Shown piece after piece: positions 45,357 to 54,587 of a DNA stretch of 64,000 nucleotides. Source of the stretch: Methylicorpusculum sp. (GTDB lineage Bacteria; Pseudomonadota; Gammaproteobacteria; Methylococcales; Methylomonadaceae); the NCBI RefSeq assembly GCF_030651835.1, contig NZ_JAUSBX010000050.1, forward strand, positions 1 through 64,000, written 5' to 3'. Position numbers and translations under genes: made by a program. Numbering within the stretch: position 1 is the first letter of the stretch; every line of letters begins with the position of its first letter. The notes below the pieces were generated by a model. That model saw only the letters and a list, made by a program, of their open reading frames with translations, had not been told where the DNA came from and searched no databases.

Positions 45357-47483
45357 CTAACCGGTTTTAAAATAAAATGCCGCCCGAATGCAGCGTAAAA
45401 CGCCATAGCTGTATTGCCCCTCGAAGAAATCAAATACCGGTTTTAACGCATTTTTTTGCTCTTCCGGTAAACTCATGATGACGTCCTCAATGCTTTGAAT
45501 CTGGGTTTGCGATAATTCGACAACCTCCGCCAACTCGGCCAGACCCAATTCAAGCGCTCTAGAAAGATGGCTGTATATCGTATCCATCGTCAATGAACGC
45601 TGCTCGGCAATCTGCTGAACCTTAAATCCAAGCCGGAATAAATCCAGCGTTTTTGCCACAGTTTCGCTGTCTTGCGAAGCAGAACTCCAGGTTTTAATAA
45701 CCGCAATAAATTTGTCACCGTATAAATCCAGTTTTCTCTGCCCTACGCCCGATATGCTTATAAATTGATCGTGAGTCAGCGGCTTTTTTTCCAGCATTTC
45801 ATTTAAGGTAGCATCGCCAAAGATCATATAAGGCGGAACATCCTGGGCCTCGGCAAGTTCCCGCCGTTTAGCCCGCAGCGCTTCCCATAATGAAGAACTC
45901 TTCTGTTTCTCTTTACTCAGACTATCAAGACGGCCCGCTCGCTTCTTTTTGGTGAACAGCACATCTTTTCTTAACATCAGATTCTGTTCTCCACGCAGAA
46001 TCGGCCGGCATGCCTCGGTTAATTTGAGCGCCCCGTGAGCCGTAAAATCAACAGCAACCAAACCTCTCGCCACCAATTGCCTGAATACCGATCGCCACTG
46101 CTTTTCGTCAATGGTTTTACCTATACCAAAAGTCGACTGTTTGTCATGACCGAAGCTTTTTAAGCGTTCGGAAGAGCGCCCCATCAGCACATCAATTAAA
46201 TAATTGACGCCAAACCGTTGCCCGGTCCGGTAAATACAGGACAACGCCTGCTGAGCTACCAGCGATCCATCCCAGGTTTCAACCGGCTCCAGGCACGTAT
46301 CACAATTGCCGCAGGCCGTTTCCATGCGTTCGCCAAAATACCCTAACAAGGCCTGTCTGCGGCAACTGACCTGCTCGCACAGCGCCAGCATGGCGTCCAA
46401 TTTGTGATATTCGATGCGCTTATGGCTTTCATCGGCATTTGAACCGGCCAGCAATTGCTGCAACATGATGACATCCTGCAAACCATAGGCCATCCAGGCA
46501 TTTGCGGGCAGACCGTCCCGGCCCGCCCGCCCCGTTTCCTGATAATAGGCTTCAATACTCTTTGGCAAATCCAGATGGGCGACAAAACGGACATTCGGTT
46601 TGTCTATCCCCATGCCAAACGCAATCGTTGCAACAATCACCAGGCCTTCCTCCATCAAGAACCGATGTTGATGTTTTTTTCTGATCGCGTTATCCAGACC
46701 CGCATGATAGGGCAATGCGGTGATGCCTCTTTCCTGAAGCCAATGTGCCGTCTCTTCGACTTTCTTGCGCGACAAGCAATAGACGATACCGGCATCGCCC
46801 GGATGTTCGGTTTGAATGAAATCGAATAACTGCTCTTTGGGACTTTGTTTCTGGATAATGCGATAGCGGATATTAGGCCGGTCAAACCCGCTAATATAAA
46901 TATTGGCCTGCTCCAGGCCCAGACGGTGAATAATTTCCTGCCGGGTTTTCTCATCGGCAGTGGCTGTCAGCGCAATGCGCGGCACACGCGGAAAGTTTTC
47001 CTGCAAAATGGAAAGCTGAAGATAATCCGCCCGGAAATCATGTCCCCATTGAGAAACGCAGTGCGCTTCGTCAATCGCAAACAAGGCAATTTCAAGCTGA
47101 TTCAACAAAGACAGGGTTCTTGGCGAATTCAACCGTTCCGGTGCGATATACAGCAGATCCAACTGGCCTTTGCGCAATTGCTGCTCGGTTGAATTGACTT
47201 CATCAGCCGTCATTGACGAATTAAGATAAGCCGCTTTGACGCCGAGTTGATGCATCGCACTCACCTGGTCCTGCATCAGCGCAATCAGGGGCGATATCAC
47301 GATACCGACACCGGACTTGACGATGGCGGGAACCTGGAAACACAGCGACTTGCCGCCCCCGGTCGGCATCAAAACCAATACGTCTTTTCCCAGCAATACA
47401 TCTTCTATGATGGCCTGTTGATGCCCTCTATAGCTACTGTAGCCAAAAACAGTTTTTAATACTTCTAGGGCTTTGCCCGGCAT
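45357..47483 (-). CDS. recQ: ATP-dependent DNA helicase RecQ
   Basis: The 708-residue product has Walker [12 protein letters not shown] (about 40-50), DEAH in [16 protein letters not shown] (about 137-152), and motif VI with [10 protein letters not shown]. The RQC zinc site is [19 protein letters not shown]. An HRDC domain lies at about 535-600 ([16 protein letters not shown]). A C-terminal HTH_40-type helix-turn-helix follows ([17 protein letters not shown]). RecQ unwinds DNA 3'-5' in recombination and fork repair. It is divergent from gshA. Confidence 0.96.
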   Translation of the reverse strand: MPGKALEVLKTVFGYSSYRGHQQAIIEDVLLGKDVLVLMPTGGGKSLCFQVPAIVKSGVGIVISPLIALMQDQVSAMHQLGVKAAYLNSSMTADEVNSTEQQLRKGQLDLLYIAPERLNSPRTLSLLNQLEIALFAIDEAHCVSQWGHDFRADYLQLSILQENFPRVPRIALTATADEKTRQEIIHRLGLEQANIYISGFDRPNIRYRIIQKQSPKEQLFDFIQTEHPGDAGIVYCLSRKKVEETAHWLQERGITALPYHAGLDNAIRKKHQHRFLMEEGLVIVATIAFGMGIDKPNVRFVAHLDLPKSIEAYYQETGRAGRDGLPANAWMAYGLQDVIMLQQLLAGSNADESHKRIEYHKLDAMLALCEQVSCRRQALLGYFGERMETACGNCDTCLEPVETWDGSLVAQQALSCIYRTGQRFGVNYLIDVLMGRSSERLKSFGHDKQSTFGIGKTIDEKQWRSVFRQLVARGLVAVDFTAHGALKLTEACRPILRGEQNLMLRKDVLFTKKKRAGRLDSLSKEKQKSSSLWEALRAKRRELAEAQDVPPYMIFGDATLNEMLEKKPLTHDQFISISGVGQRKLDLYGDKFIAVIKTWSSASQDSETVAKTLDLFRLGFKVQQIAEQRSLTMDTIYSHLSRALELGLAELAEVVELSQTQIQSIEDVIMSLPEEQKNALKPVFDFFEGQYSYGVLRCIRAAFYFKTG

Positions 47484-47534
47484 AATAGAAACATCCTGAT
47501 TTTCGATAATATTTCTTCAATCTGGTTAAACCTT

Positions 47535-47540
47535 TATAAT
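47535..47540 (+). promoter_or_regulatory. Candidate -10 box of gshA
   Basis: TATAAT, 42 bp before the gshA ATG; the -35 region (TTTCTT, 17 bp upstream) is poor. Confidence 0.35.
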
Positions 47541-47582
47541 GCACCGATTATATCAGGACTGAAGGGCCTCATCGCCCACCTT

Positions 47583-49169
47583 ATGACCAATTTAAACTAT
47601 AAACTACCTAAACGGCTTGAACTGCTTCTTGACAATAATGGCCAGGACTTAATCAGCGGCGGCCTGAAAGGGATAGAAAAAGAAAGCTTACGAATTTCCG
47701 CCGACGGCGTCATTGCCCATACCGCTCATCCGAAAGCGCTGGGAGCCGCCCTGACGCATCCGCATATCACGACCGATTATTCCGAAGCGCTGCTTGAGTT
47801 TATTACGCCGCCTTTTGCTGATACCAAAGATACGCTGGATTATCTGAATAACATACACCAGTTCGTCTATGACCAGGTCAAAGGCGAAATGCTGCTGGCG
47901 GCAAGCATGCCCTGCGGCATTGACGGCGATGAAAGTGTCCCGATAGCCGAATATGGGTCGTCCAACATCGGTAAAATGAAACATATTTACCGCACCGGTC
48001 TTTGGCATCGATACGGACGGACCATGCAGGCCATTGCAGGCATCCATTTCAATTATTCATTGCCCACCGCTCTGCTTAAAAAACTGCACAAGCTGGAAAA
48101 AAGTTCGTTATCGCTGGAAGATTACACCGCGTCGGCCTATTTTGACCTGATCCGTAACATCCAGCGGCAAGGCTGGTTGATTTTATACCTGTTCGGCGCG
48201 TCACCGGCTATTTGTAAAAAATTCTTTAAAAGCCGTCCGCATCTGATGGATCAATTTGAAGAATTTGATAAACACACGCTTTATCATCCTTATGCCACCT
48301 CGCTTCGAATGAGCGATATCGGTTACAAAAGTAAAAACCAGGCAAACCTGCACATCGATTACAACTCGTTATCCGGTTATGTCGAAAGCTTAAGCCAGGC
48401 CATATCGACACCGTTTTCTGATTACGAAAAAATCGGGGTAAAAGTTGACGGCCAATACCGGCAGTTGAACAGCAATCTGCTGCAAATTGAAAATGAGTTT
48501 TACAGCATCGTCCGACCCAAACAAATTGCGTTTTCCGGCGAAAAGCCGACGCTTGCGTTAAAACGCCGTGGCGTTCGCTACATTGAACTCAGATCGCTGG
48601 ATCTTGATTTATTCAGCCCGATAGGGATAAAACCGGAAACCGCCTATTTCGTTGAAGCGTTTCTTATTACCTGCTTCTTCCAGAAAAGCCCGCCGTTATC
48701 TCAGGAAGATCACCGCACCAACAACATGAATCAGTTAAAAGTTGCCAATCAAGGCCGCAAACGAGGCCTTGAACTGGAACAGGATGGCGAGGAAATGCCG
48801 CTGGACGACTGGGCAGACCAAATATTTGCCGCCATGGAACCCATCTGTCAACTGCTGGATGCCGACCAAAAAGCATCGCCTTACAGCGATGCGTTAAAAA
48901 TGTTGCAGGAAACCGTTCAGGACCAGGAATTGACGCCCTCTGCCAAAATTCTGGAGAAAATGACCGATCATAAAGAACCCTTTGCCTGTTTTGCGCTTCG
49001 CACCTCGGCGGAACATGAAAAAAACTTCCGCAAGCATCATCTTGATCCCAAACTGACGAATACCTTCAATGAAATGGCCAGCCAATCATTGACCAAGCAA
49101 AAAGAACTGGAACAAGAAGATCAAATGCCTTTCGATGATTTTCTTGCTCAGTATTTTGCCCAAAAATAA
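47583..49169 (+). CDS. gshA: Glutamate-cysteine ligase GshA
   Basis: The 528-residue product is the gamma-proteobacterial class of glutamate-cysteine ligase, first step of glutathione synthesis. GGLKGIEKESLRISADG near residues 21-39 and AGIHFNYS (about 152-159) are conserved ATP/glutamate residues, and RGVRYIELRSLDLDLFSP (about 330-347) is the central signature. It lies 37 bp from cysH, joining thiol synthesis and sulfate reduction. gshB is not in the window. Confidence 0.97.
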   Translation: MTNLNYKLPKRLELLLDNNGQDLISGGLKGIEKESLRISADGVIAHTAHPKALGAALTHPHITTDYSEALLEFITPPFADTKDTLDYLNNIHQFVYDQVKGEMLLAASMPCGIDGDESVPIAEYGSSNIGKMKHIYRTGLWHRYGRTMQAIAGIHFNYSLPTALLKKLHKLEKSSLSLEDYTASAYFDLIRNIQRQGWLILYLFGASPAICKKFFKSRPHLMDQFEEFDKHTLYHPYATSLRMSDIGYKSKNQANLHIDYNSLSGYVESLSQAISTPFSDYEKIGVKVDGQYRQLNSNLLQIENEFYSIVRPKQIAFSGEKPTLALKRRGVRYIELRSLDLDLFSPIGIKPETAYFVEAFLITCFFQKSPPLSQEDHRTNNMNQLKVANQGRKRGLELEQDGEEMPLDDWADQIFAAMEPICQLLDADQKASPYSDALKMLQETVQDQELTPSAKILEKMTDHKEPFACFALRTSAEHEKNFRKHHLDPKLTNTFNEMASQSLTKQKELEQEDQMPFDDFLAQYFAQK

Positions 49170-49206
49170 AGCCATCCACTCTAACTCACCGTTTATTTAA
49201 TAAAGC

Positions 49207-49929
49207 ATGACCGCATTCGACATTGAACAGGCCCAATCAGAACTTCATCAGGCCAATCCGCGTAAAATTCTTAAAAAGGCGCTAGAAAGCTTTGACACTA
49301 TTGCCATTTCATTCAGCGGAGCCGAAGACGTGGTGCTGATCGATATGGCCAAGCGAATCAGAGACGATATCAAAGTATTCAGCCTGGACACGGGGCGCCT
49401 GCACCCTGAAACTTACCGGTTTATCGAAAAAGTGCGACTGCACTACGGCATTGAAATTGAACTGATAACACCTGATTACACTGTTTTGGATCCCTTCGTC
49501 AAAAGCAAAGGCTTGTTCAGCTTTTATGAAGACGGCCATAAGGAATGTTGCGGCATCAGAAAAGTTGACCCCTTAAGAAAAAAACTGGCACACCTGGATG
49601 CCTGGATAACCGGCCAGCGTAAGGATCAAAGCACGGATACCCGGCAAGATCTACCGGAAGTTCAAATCGACAGCGCCTTTTCGACGCCGGATCATCAGCT
49701 GATCAAGTTTAATCCGCTGTCAAATTGGACTTCAGCTAAAGTGTGGGATCACATAGAAGCTTATGACGTGCCTTATAACTCCCTGCATGAACGCGGATTT
49801 ACCAGTATCGGCTGCGAACCCTGCACTCGCTCTGTCCTGCCGAACCAACACGAACGGGAAGGTCGCTGGTGGTGGGAAGCCTCGCACAAAAAAGAATGCG
49901 GACTGCATGTTGATAATATAAAAAGCTGA
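49207..49929 (+). CDS. cysH: Phosphoadenylyl/adenylyl-sulfate reductase, 4Fe-4S type
   Basis: The 240-residue product has SFSGAEDVV (P-loop-like, 35-43), the paired cysteines CC at 114-115 and CxxC at 203-206, plus Cys231 in ECGLH, the catalytic nucleophile. The CC...CxxC set binds a [4Fe-4S] cluster, which marks the APS reductase type of assimilatory enzyme. Classic enteric CysH lacks these four cysteines. It reduces APS to sulfite with thioredoxin. Its last codons form part of a repeated segment, see 50726-50947. Confidence 0.95.
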   Translation: MTAFDIEQAQSELHQANPRKILKKALESFDTIAISFSGAEDVVLIDMAKRIRDDIKVFSLDTGRLHPETYRFIEKVRLHYGIEIELITPDYTVLDPFVKSKGLFSFYEDGHKECCGIRKVDPLRKKLAHLDAWITGQRKDQSTDTRQDLPEVQIDSAFSTPDHQLIKFNPLSNWTSAKVWDHIEAYDVPYNSLHERGFTSIGCEPCTRSVLPNQHEREGRWWWEASHKKECGLHVDNIKS

Positions 49930-50086
49930 GGAACCGCAGGTTGGGCTTGAATATTGGGGGCGTAAATTCGCAGGAAGAAATTTTCCGTCGTTAAAATAAT
50001 CTCTAAGATTCAAGCCGTATTGGTTTTGGTGCAGTACTTTGTAAATACGGTAGGCTTCGCCCTTTGAATCAACACAAGCAGGATCA
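49904..50086. repeat. Direct repeat copy A: cysH end joined to HD-GYP 3' fragment
   Basis: This segment runs from the cysH C-terminal codons through the intergenic GGTTGGGCT to the last 40 codons of the HD-GYP gene. It recurs as 50726-50947, with a 41-bp insertion there. On the minus strand it still reads DPACVDSKGEAYRIYKVLHQ, a dead copy of the HD-GYP C-terminus. Confidence 0.85.
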
Positions 50087-50105
50087 ACACGATAAGATAT
50101 GCTGA

Positions 50106-50118
50106 TAGGAGGCGCATC
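50106..50118. repeat. Left inverted repeat flanking the RAYT gene
   Basis: TAGGAGGCGCATC at 50106-50118 is a perfect inverted copy of GATGCGCCTCCTA at 50677-50689. The pair brackets the transposase gene, as REP-type sequences bracket RAYT genes. Confidence 0.65.
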
Positions 50119-50125
50119 GTTCGCG

Positions 50126-50656
50126 TTACTCAATACTATTAATTTCCGTTTCCTCATAATTGCCCCAATTTTCCAAATAACTACCTTGTTCAACATAACG
50201 GTGAAAACTTGAATAAGGCCAATCGATTGCTCGTTTAACGTGGCCGTGTTTCACTGGATTCCAATGAATATAATCGACATGACGATTGTAATCCTCTTGA
50301 TCTTCGATCAAATGCGCCCAAAATCGGCGCTACCAAATACCCCGCTCGCGGCGTTTTTGACGGCTTTTTGAAACTCTTTCGCCTACATCAATTGACCGAG
50401 AAAACCGCCCTTTCAACATATTCCAGCGTATCGAAAAATCGCCATCGTCTGACGGCATTGTCCAAATACAATGCAAATGATCCGGCATAATCACTACCGC
50501 ATTCATATAAAAAGGTCTTTGTTGTTTTACAAATCGAAAGGCATCTCGCAATACATCAATCTTTTCGATCAACAAACGATTATTTCTTCGCTCGGCAAGA
50601 TTGACTGTAAAAAACCACATGGCTTTCGGTATATAAAATCGACGGTATTCGGTCAT
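50126..50656 (-). pseudogene. RAYT (REP-associated Y1 transposase) with one amber codon
   Basis: The minus-strand frame encodes a 176-residue Y1-type transposase. The HUH site is PDHLHCIW and the catalytic tyrosine is in YIHWNPVKHGHV; PYSSFHRYV is a RAYT signature. It is broken by one in-frame TAG at 50330-50332, in RERGIW-stop-RRFWAH, where relatives usually have Gln (CAG). One C-to-T change explains this, so decay is recent. Inverted repeats TAGGAGGCGCATC flank it. RAYTs mobilise or maintain short palindromic repeats. Confidence 0.9.
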
Positions 50657-50676
50657 GTTGTTTTGATTACGCGATT

Positions 50677-50689
50677 GATGCGCCTCCTA
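50677..50689. repeat. Right inverted repeat flanking the RAYT gene
   Basis: GATGCGCCTCCTA, perfect inverted copy of the left arm at 50106-50118. A related GGCGCATCGTATCG follows at about 50709-50722. Confidence 0.65.
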
Positions 50690-50725
50690 ACGTCGGCACA
50701 TCCTATTTGGCGCATCGTATCGTGG

Positions 50726-50947
50726 TGCATGTTGATAGTATAAAAAGATGAGGTGCCGTAGGTTGGGCTGTGCGCTTTTCACAACCCAACAGTTAACGCC
50801 ATGGCTTTGAAATATTGGGGGTATCAAGTCGCCGAAAGAAATTTCCCATCATTAAAATAATCTCTAAGATTCAAGCCGTATTGGTTTTGGTGCAGCACTT
50901 TGTAAATACGGTAGGCTTCGCCCTTTGAATCAACACAAGCAGGATCA
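50726..50947. repeat. Direct repeat copy B, with 41-bp hairpin insertion
   Basis: TGCATGTTGATA..TATAAAAAG..TGAGG repeats the end of cysH, then the intergenic GGTTGGGCT and the HD-GYP 3' end. A 41-bp insert carries GTTGGGCTGTG/CACAACCCAAC (50762-50790), a hairpin with one mismatch. Copy A is at 49904-50086. Confidence 0.85.
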
Positions 50948-52032
50948 GCAAGATCAATGATCAGCGCTTCGCGTTCTGTTTTTTCTGAGTTCAGCAACAT
51001 CATGACTTTCGGCTTGGTTTTTTGCTTGCTGTTGCCGGCAATGACAACACCCACTTCCCCATTAGTCATCTCTACCGGATTACCCACCGGATAAATACCG
51101 ATACAATCGATAAACTTGATGACCAGATCCCCGTCAAAATGCGTCTTTCTGTTATGCGTCAACGTGTTGATCGCTTCAAGATGGAGCCGTCCTTTTTGGT
51201 AAACCCTATCGCTGGTGATGGCATCATAGACATCGGCTATTGCTACTATCCTGACAAATTGCGAGATTCCTGTATCTCTAATCCCTCTGGGATAGCCTGT
51301 GCCATCAAGCTTTTCATGATGCATGTAGGCGACATCAATTGCACCGGGGTAAATATCTCTGGCTGACATCAAAATATCCCGGCCAAGCATGGCATGGGTT
51401 CTCATCACTTTAAATTCATCGGGAGTTAAATTTCCCTCTTTATTAAGAATCTCCAGTGGAATTTTCATTTTACCCATGTCGTGAAGCAGCCCGCTCAACC
51501 CCAGCTTGTTAAGGTCTTCAACCGAATAGTTTAAATGCCGCCCCAACAGTATTGACATGATGCTGACATTAAGACTGTGTTGCGAGGTGTATTCATCTTT
51601 ATTTTTCAGTTGCGTCAACAACATCATGGCATCGGGATTTTCCAGTACACGGTCGACACAATCACTCACCAGTGATTTAACGGCATTGACATTAAGCTGA
51701 TTTCCAAAGCGAATATCATCCATGACAGATTTGACCAGATTACTGGTGCTTTGATAGGTGTTTCTTGCCGCGCCGAATGCGCCTTCAAAAGACTGATTGA
51801 ACTTGGCGCTCAATTCATCCGAAACAGCCCCATGGGTATCTTTTTGTCTTGATGTATCGATGTACACATAATCGCAGACCTGCTGAACTGCACTGATGTC
51901 AGCAGGCGATTTGATATCAAAACCTTGTAGTAGAAAAGGAGACTTTTCCCAAGGAATATCAAGCTGGGCAACGAACATGCCTATTTTCAGTTCGTAAACA
52001 TGAATTTTCAGTAAGTGTTTTTCTCTATTCAT
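50824..52032 (-). CDS. HD-GYP phosphodiesterase with DUF3391 N-terminus
   Basis: From ATG 52032 the product is 402 residues; starts at 52038 or a GTG at 52122 are also open. An N-terminal DUF3391 domain (VYELKIGMFVAQLDIPW..) precedes the HD-GYP domain: HSLNVSIMSILLG, LLHDMGKMKIP (about 180-190), HHEKLDGTGYPRG (about 235-248) and IADVYDAITSDRVY. The metal and GYP residues are intact, so cyclic di-GMP breakdown is likely. The 45-residue C-terminal tail after IIDL, VDSKGEAYRIYKVLHQNQYG, is the part duplicated at 49904-50086. Confidence 0.9.
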   Translation of the reverse strand: MNREKHLLKIHVYELKIGMFVAQLDIPWEKSPFLLQGFDIKSPADISAVQQVCDYVYIDTSRQKDTHGAVSDELSAKFNQSFEGAFGAARNTYQSTSNLVKSVMDDIRFGNQLNVNAVKSLVSDCVDRVLENPDAMMLLTQLKNKDEYTSQHSLNVSIMSILLGRHLNYSVEDLNKLGLSGLLHDMGKMKIPLEILNKEGNLTPDEFKVMRTHAMLGRDILMSARDIYPGAIDVAYMHHEKLDGTGYPRGIRDTGISQFVRIVAIADVYDAITSDRVYQKGRLHLEAINTLTHNRKTHFDGDLVIKFIDCIGIYPVGNPVEMTNGEVGVVIAGNSKQKTKPKVMMLLNSEKTEREALIIDLADPACVDSKGEAYRIYKVLHQNQYGLNLRDYFNDGKFLSAT

Positions 52033-52205
52033 TAACATGCCAATCAACAATCCACTTAAATCCCTGCCCGCATTGATCAATCCTTGCCCCTCTAATATAG
52101 ACTGACTTTTACGAATCGACACGATCGAGTCGGGTTACTTTGAGCTAACAACGGCATTTGCAAAGGCTGGAACAGTTGCAGAGGGTAGTAAGACACGTTA
52201 TTTAA

Positions 52206-52235
52206 CAACCCCCCTCGATCCCCCCTTTTCAAAGG
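52206..52235. repeat. R3 fragment
   Basis: CCCCCCTCGATCCCCCCTTTTC matches the GAAAAAGGGGGATCGAGGGG block at 19679-19698 in reverse orientation. Only part of the palindrome is kept. Confidence 0.5.
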
Positions 52236-52272
52236 CTATGTTCGCATTAGTAGTTGAAAGTAAATCAACACC

Positions 52273-52380
52273 GTCATTCCGGCATGGATTGCCGGAATCC
52301 AGGTCACAAGGATGTGAAAGCACAACGCCATCCATGGCTTCTGGACCCCGGCAATCCCTGCCGGGGCGACAGCAACTTTT
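52273..52380. repeat. Dispersed repeat R2, copy 2
   Basis: ATTCCGGCA/TGCCGGAAT and CCCCGGCA/TGCCGGGG are two perfect hairpins separated by about 60 bp that include AATCCAGGTCACAAGGATGTG and CCATCCATGGCTTC. The same blocks occur at 32483-32606. GTCATTCCGGCATGG..AATCCAG is a common bacterial intergenic repeat motif. Confidence 0.65.
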
Positions 52381-52510
52381 AGCGCAAACGGAGACTTTTC
52401 AAGGTGGGAGATTATTTTTAACGAGATCTTTAGTCACTATTCAGCGAACAGATTAAAGAGAAATTACCGGAAGAACTCTGCTGTTTTGGTGTAGTTAGTG
52501 AGATTAGCGG

Positions 52511-52516
52511 TATAAT
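52511..52516 (+). promoter_or_regulatory. Candidate -10 box of argH
   Basis: TATAAT, 31 bp before the argH ATG. No good -35 hexamer was found at 16-18 bp. Confidence 0.35.
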
Positions 52517-52547
52517 TTGCGTTTTTAAGTTTCCTTGCCAAGAAGAC

Positions 52548-53942
52548 ATGACCAACGTTAATAACGAGAAACTATCCAGCGCCCGTTTTGCTGAAGCCAC
52601 TGACGCTTTTGTCGAAGTATTTACCGCGTCCGTCGATTTCGACAAACGGATGGCGCAACAAGACATACAAGGCTCTTTGGCTCACGCCAAGATGCTTTGC
52701 AAGATTGGCGTCTTGACCGATAAAGAACGTGACGACATCATCTGCGGCCTGGAAAAAATCAGCACCGAGATAACCGAAGGTCGATTCACATGGTCCGTCA
52801 AGCAGGAAGATGTGCACATGAACATCGAAGCCCGGTTGACCGATCTGATCGGAATTGCCGGAAAAAAACTGCATACCGGCCGCTCCCGGAATGATCAGGT
52901 CGCAACCGATATCCGTTTATATCTTCGCAGCGAAGTTGAACACATAGCCAAAGAAATGACCCGCTTGCAGACGGCGTTGTTAAATCTGGCAGAACAGGAA
53001 GCCGATACCATCATGCCCGGCTTTACTCACTTGCAAGTTGCCCAACCGATCACTTTCGGGCACCACCTGATGGCCTGGTTTGAAATGCTCTGCCGTGATC
53101 AGGAAAGACTTCAGGACTGTTACAAACGAATCAACGTAATGCCCCTGGGTGCTGCAGCATTGGCCGGCACCAGCTACCCTATCGACCGGCACATGACGGC
53201 CGAGTTGCTGCATTTTTCAAGACCCTCAGCCAACTCTCTTGATTCGGTCAGCGATAGAGATTTTGCGATTGAGTTTTGCGCGGCAGGCAGCCTGATCATG
53301 ATGCATTTATCGCGTTTTTCCGAGGAATTGATACTGTGGACCAGCGCCCAATTTGATTTTATTGACATGCCTGATGCTTTTTGCACCGGATCGTCCATCA
53401 TGCCGCAAAAGAAAAATCCCGATGTGCCCGAACTGGTTCGCGGCAAATCCGGCCGTGTGACCGGTCATTTGATATCACTGCTCATGCTGATGAAAAGTCA
53501 GCCGCTGGCCTATAACAAAGACAATCAGGAAGACAAGGAACCGCTGTTTGACACAGTAGACACGCTGATCAATTGCCTGCGCGCATTTGCTGACATGGTG
53601 CCGCATATCAAGCCCAAAAAAGCCAGCATGTATAAAGCCGCCAAACAGGGGTTTGCCACCGCCACCGATCTGGCCGATTATCTGGTTAGAAAAGGTATGG
53701 CTTTCCGCGATGCTCATGAAGTTGTCGGTCAGGCGGTTCGGCTGGGCATCACTACCCAGCGTGATTTGTCGGAACTTGATTTGGCCGAGCTGCAGAAATT
53801 CTCACCCGATATTGGCGAAGATGTCTTTGCCGTGTTGTCGCTGGAAGGCTCCGTGGCTTCCCGTAAGCACATCGGAGGAACGGCCCCCGATACGGTAAGA
53901 GAAGCCGTTTTTACCGCAAGAAAATCGCTTGAAACACCTTGA
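52548..53942 (+). CDS. argH: Argininosuccinate lyase
   Basis: The 464-residue product converts argininosuccinate to arginine and fumarate, the last step of arginine synthesis. The fumarase-superfamily signature is [12 protein letters not shown] (about 281-292), with the catalytic Ser in [17 protein letters not shown] and TPGF-type THLQVAQP near residues 105 and 160 complete the site. It overlaps the downstream phosphatase gene by 4 bp and then cyaA follows. Confidence 0.97.
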   Translation: MTNVNNEKLSSARFAEATDAFVEVFTASVDFDKRMAQQDIQGSLAHAKMLCKIGVLTDKERDDIICGLEKISTEITEGRFTWSVKQEDVHMNIEARLTDLIGIAGKKLHTGRSRNDQVATDIRLYLRSEVEHIAKEMTRLQTALLNLAEQEADTIMPGFTHLQVAQPITFGHHLMAWFEMLCRDQERLQDCYKRINVMPLGAAALAGTSYPIDRHMTAELLHFSRPSANSLDSVSDRDFAIEFCAAGSLIMMHLSRFSEELILWTSAQFDFIDMPDAFCTGSSIMPQKKNPDVPELVRGKSGRVTGHLISLLMLMKSQPLAYNKDNQEDKEPLFDTVDTLINCLRAFADMVPHIKPKKASMYKAAKQGFATATDLADYLVRKGMAFRDAHEVVGQAVRLGITTQRDLSELDLAELQKFSPDIGEDVFAVLSLEGSVASRKHIGGTAPDTVREAVFTARKSLETP

Positions 53943-54544
53943 TTCTGACCAAGATTGATTTATTACGTCATGGTGAAGCCTCAGGAGGCCGCTACTACCG
54001 AGGCTCTACAGACGACCTGTTAACCCCGGCAGGCTGGCTGGACATGCGCAAAGCCGTTATGGGACTCGAAGACTGGGACCTTATCGTCTGTTCTCCGCTT
54101 CGCCGGTGCTTTAATTTTGCCGAACGCCTGGCGAGCGATCTTGACCTACCGCTGCAGGTTGAACCGGCCATCAGGGAATATCATTTCGGTGAATGGGAAG
54201 GACAGTTTGCCGATGACATTGAACAATGCTGGCCGGGTGCACTGGATCAATTTTACCGGGACCCCGATCAATTCCCGCCGCCAAAGGGAGAGGTTTTTGC
54301 AGAGTTCAGGCACCGCATCGTCACCGCATGGCAGCAATTAATCGCCCAACATCAAGGCAAGCATCTTCTGATCATCACGCATGCGGGGGTCATCAGAGCC
54401 TTATTTCAAGAACTGCTGGACCTGCCTTCCAGCAGCGCTTACCGGATTAAAATAGACCATGCCTGCCTGAGTCGATTCCAGATAAGTCACCTTGAGGGCC
54501 AGCAATTTGTCCAACTGATTGCTCACGGTCAGCGTCAAAACTGA
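53939..54544 (+). CDS. Histidine phosphatase (phosphoglycerate-mutase superfamily)
   Basis: The 201-residue product has RHG at [11 protein letters not shown] (about 8-18), the second Arg region in [14 protein letters not shown], Glu in FGEWEGQF, and the second His in [12 protein letters not shown]. These form a branch-1 histidine phosphatase resembling alpha-ribazole phosphatase (CobC). The start is a TTG at 53939, overlapping the argH stop (TTGA); no ATG fits before the RHG motif. Substrate is unknown, since no cobalamin genes are near. Confidence 0.87.
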   Translation: MILTKIDLLRHGEASGGRYYRGSTDDLLTPAGWLDMRKAVMGLEDWDLIVCSPLRRCFNFAERLASDLDLPLQVEPAIREYHFGEWEGQFADDIEQCWPGALDQFYRDPDQFPPPKGEVFAEFRHRIVTAWQQLIAQHQGKHLLIITHAGVIRALFQELLDLPSSSAYRIKIDHACLSRFQISHLEGQQFVQLIAHGQRQN

Positions 54545-54587
54545 GCCTGTTCTATAATTGTCAGCATCCAGACTGGCAACCAGCGTC

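Larger units (their letters stand above)
52123..52547. other. Gene-free stretch with repeats R3 and R2 and the argH promoter
   Basis: These 425 bp hold an R3 palindromic piece (52206-52235), an R2 element (52273-52380) and the upstream region of argH. An apparent 72-codon frame from 52238 lies wholly over the R2 repeat and is not a gene. Confidence 0.55.

Noticed and set aside
49732-50196. A 154-codon leftward frame
   Set aside because: It is a composite: part antisense to cysH, part the duplicated HD-GYP tail, part RAYT flank. It is not a single gene.
52238-52456. A 72-codon frame upstream of argH
   Set aside because: It lies over the R2 repeat, with hairpins inside the frame, and has no ribosome site.
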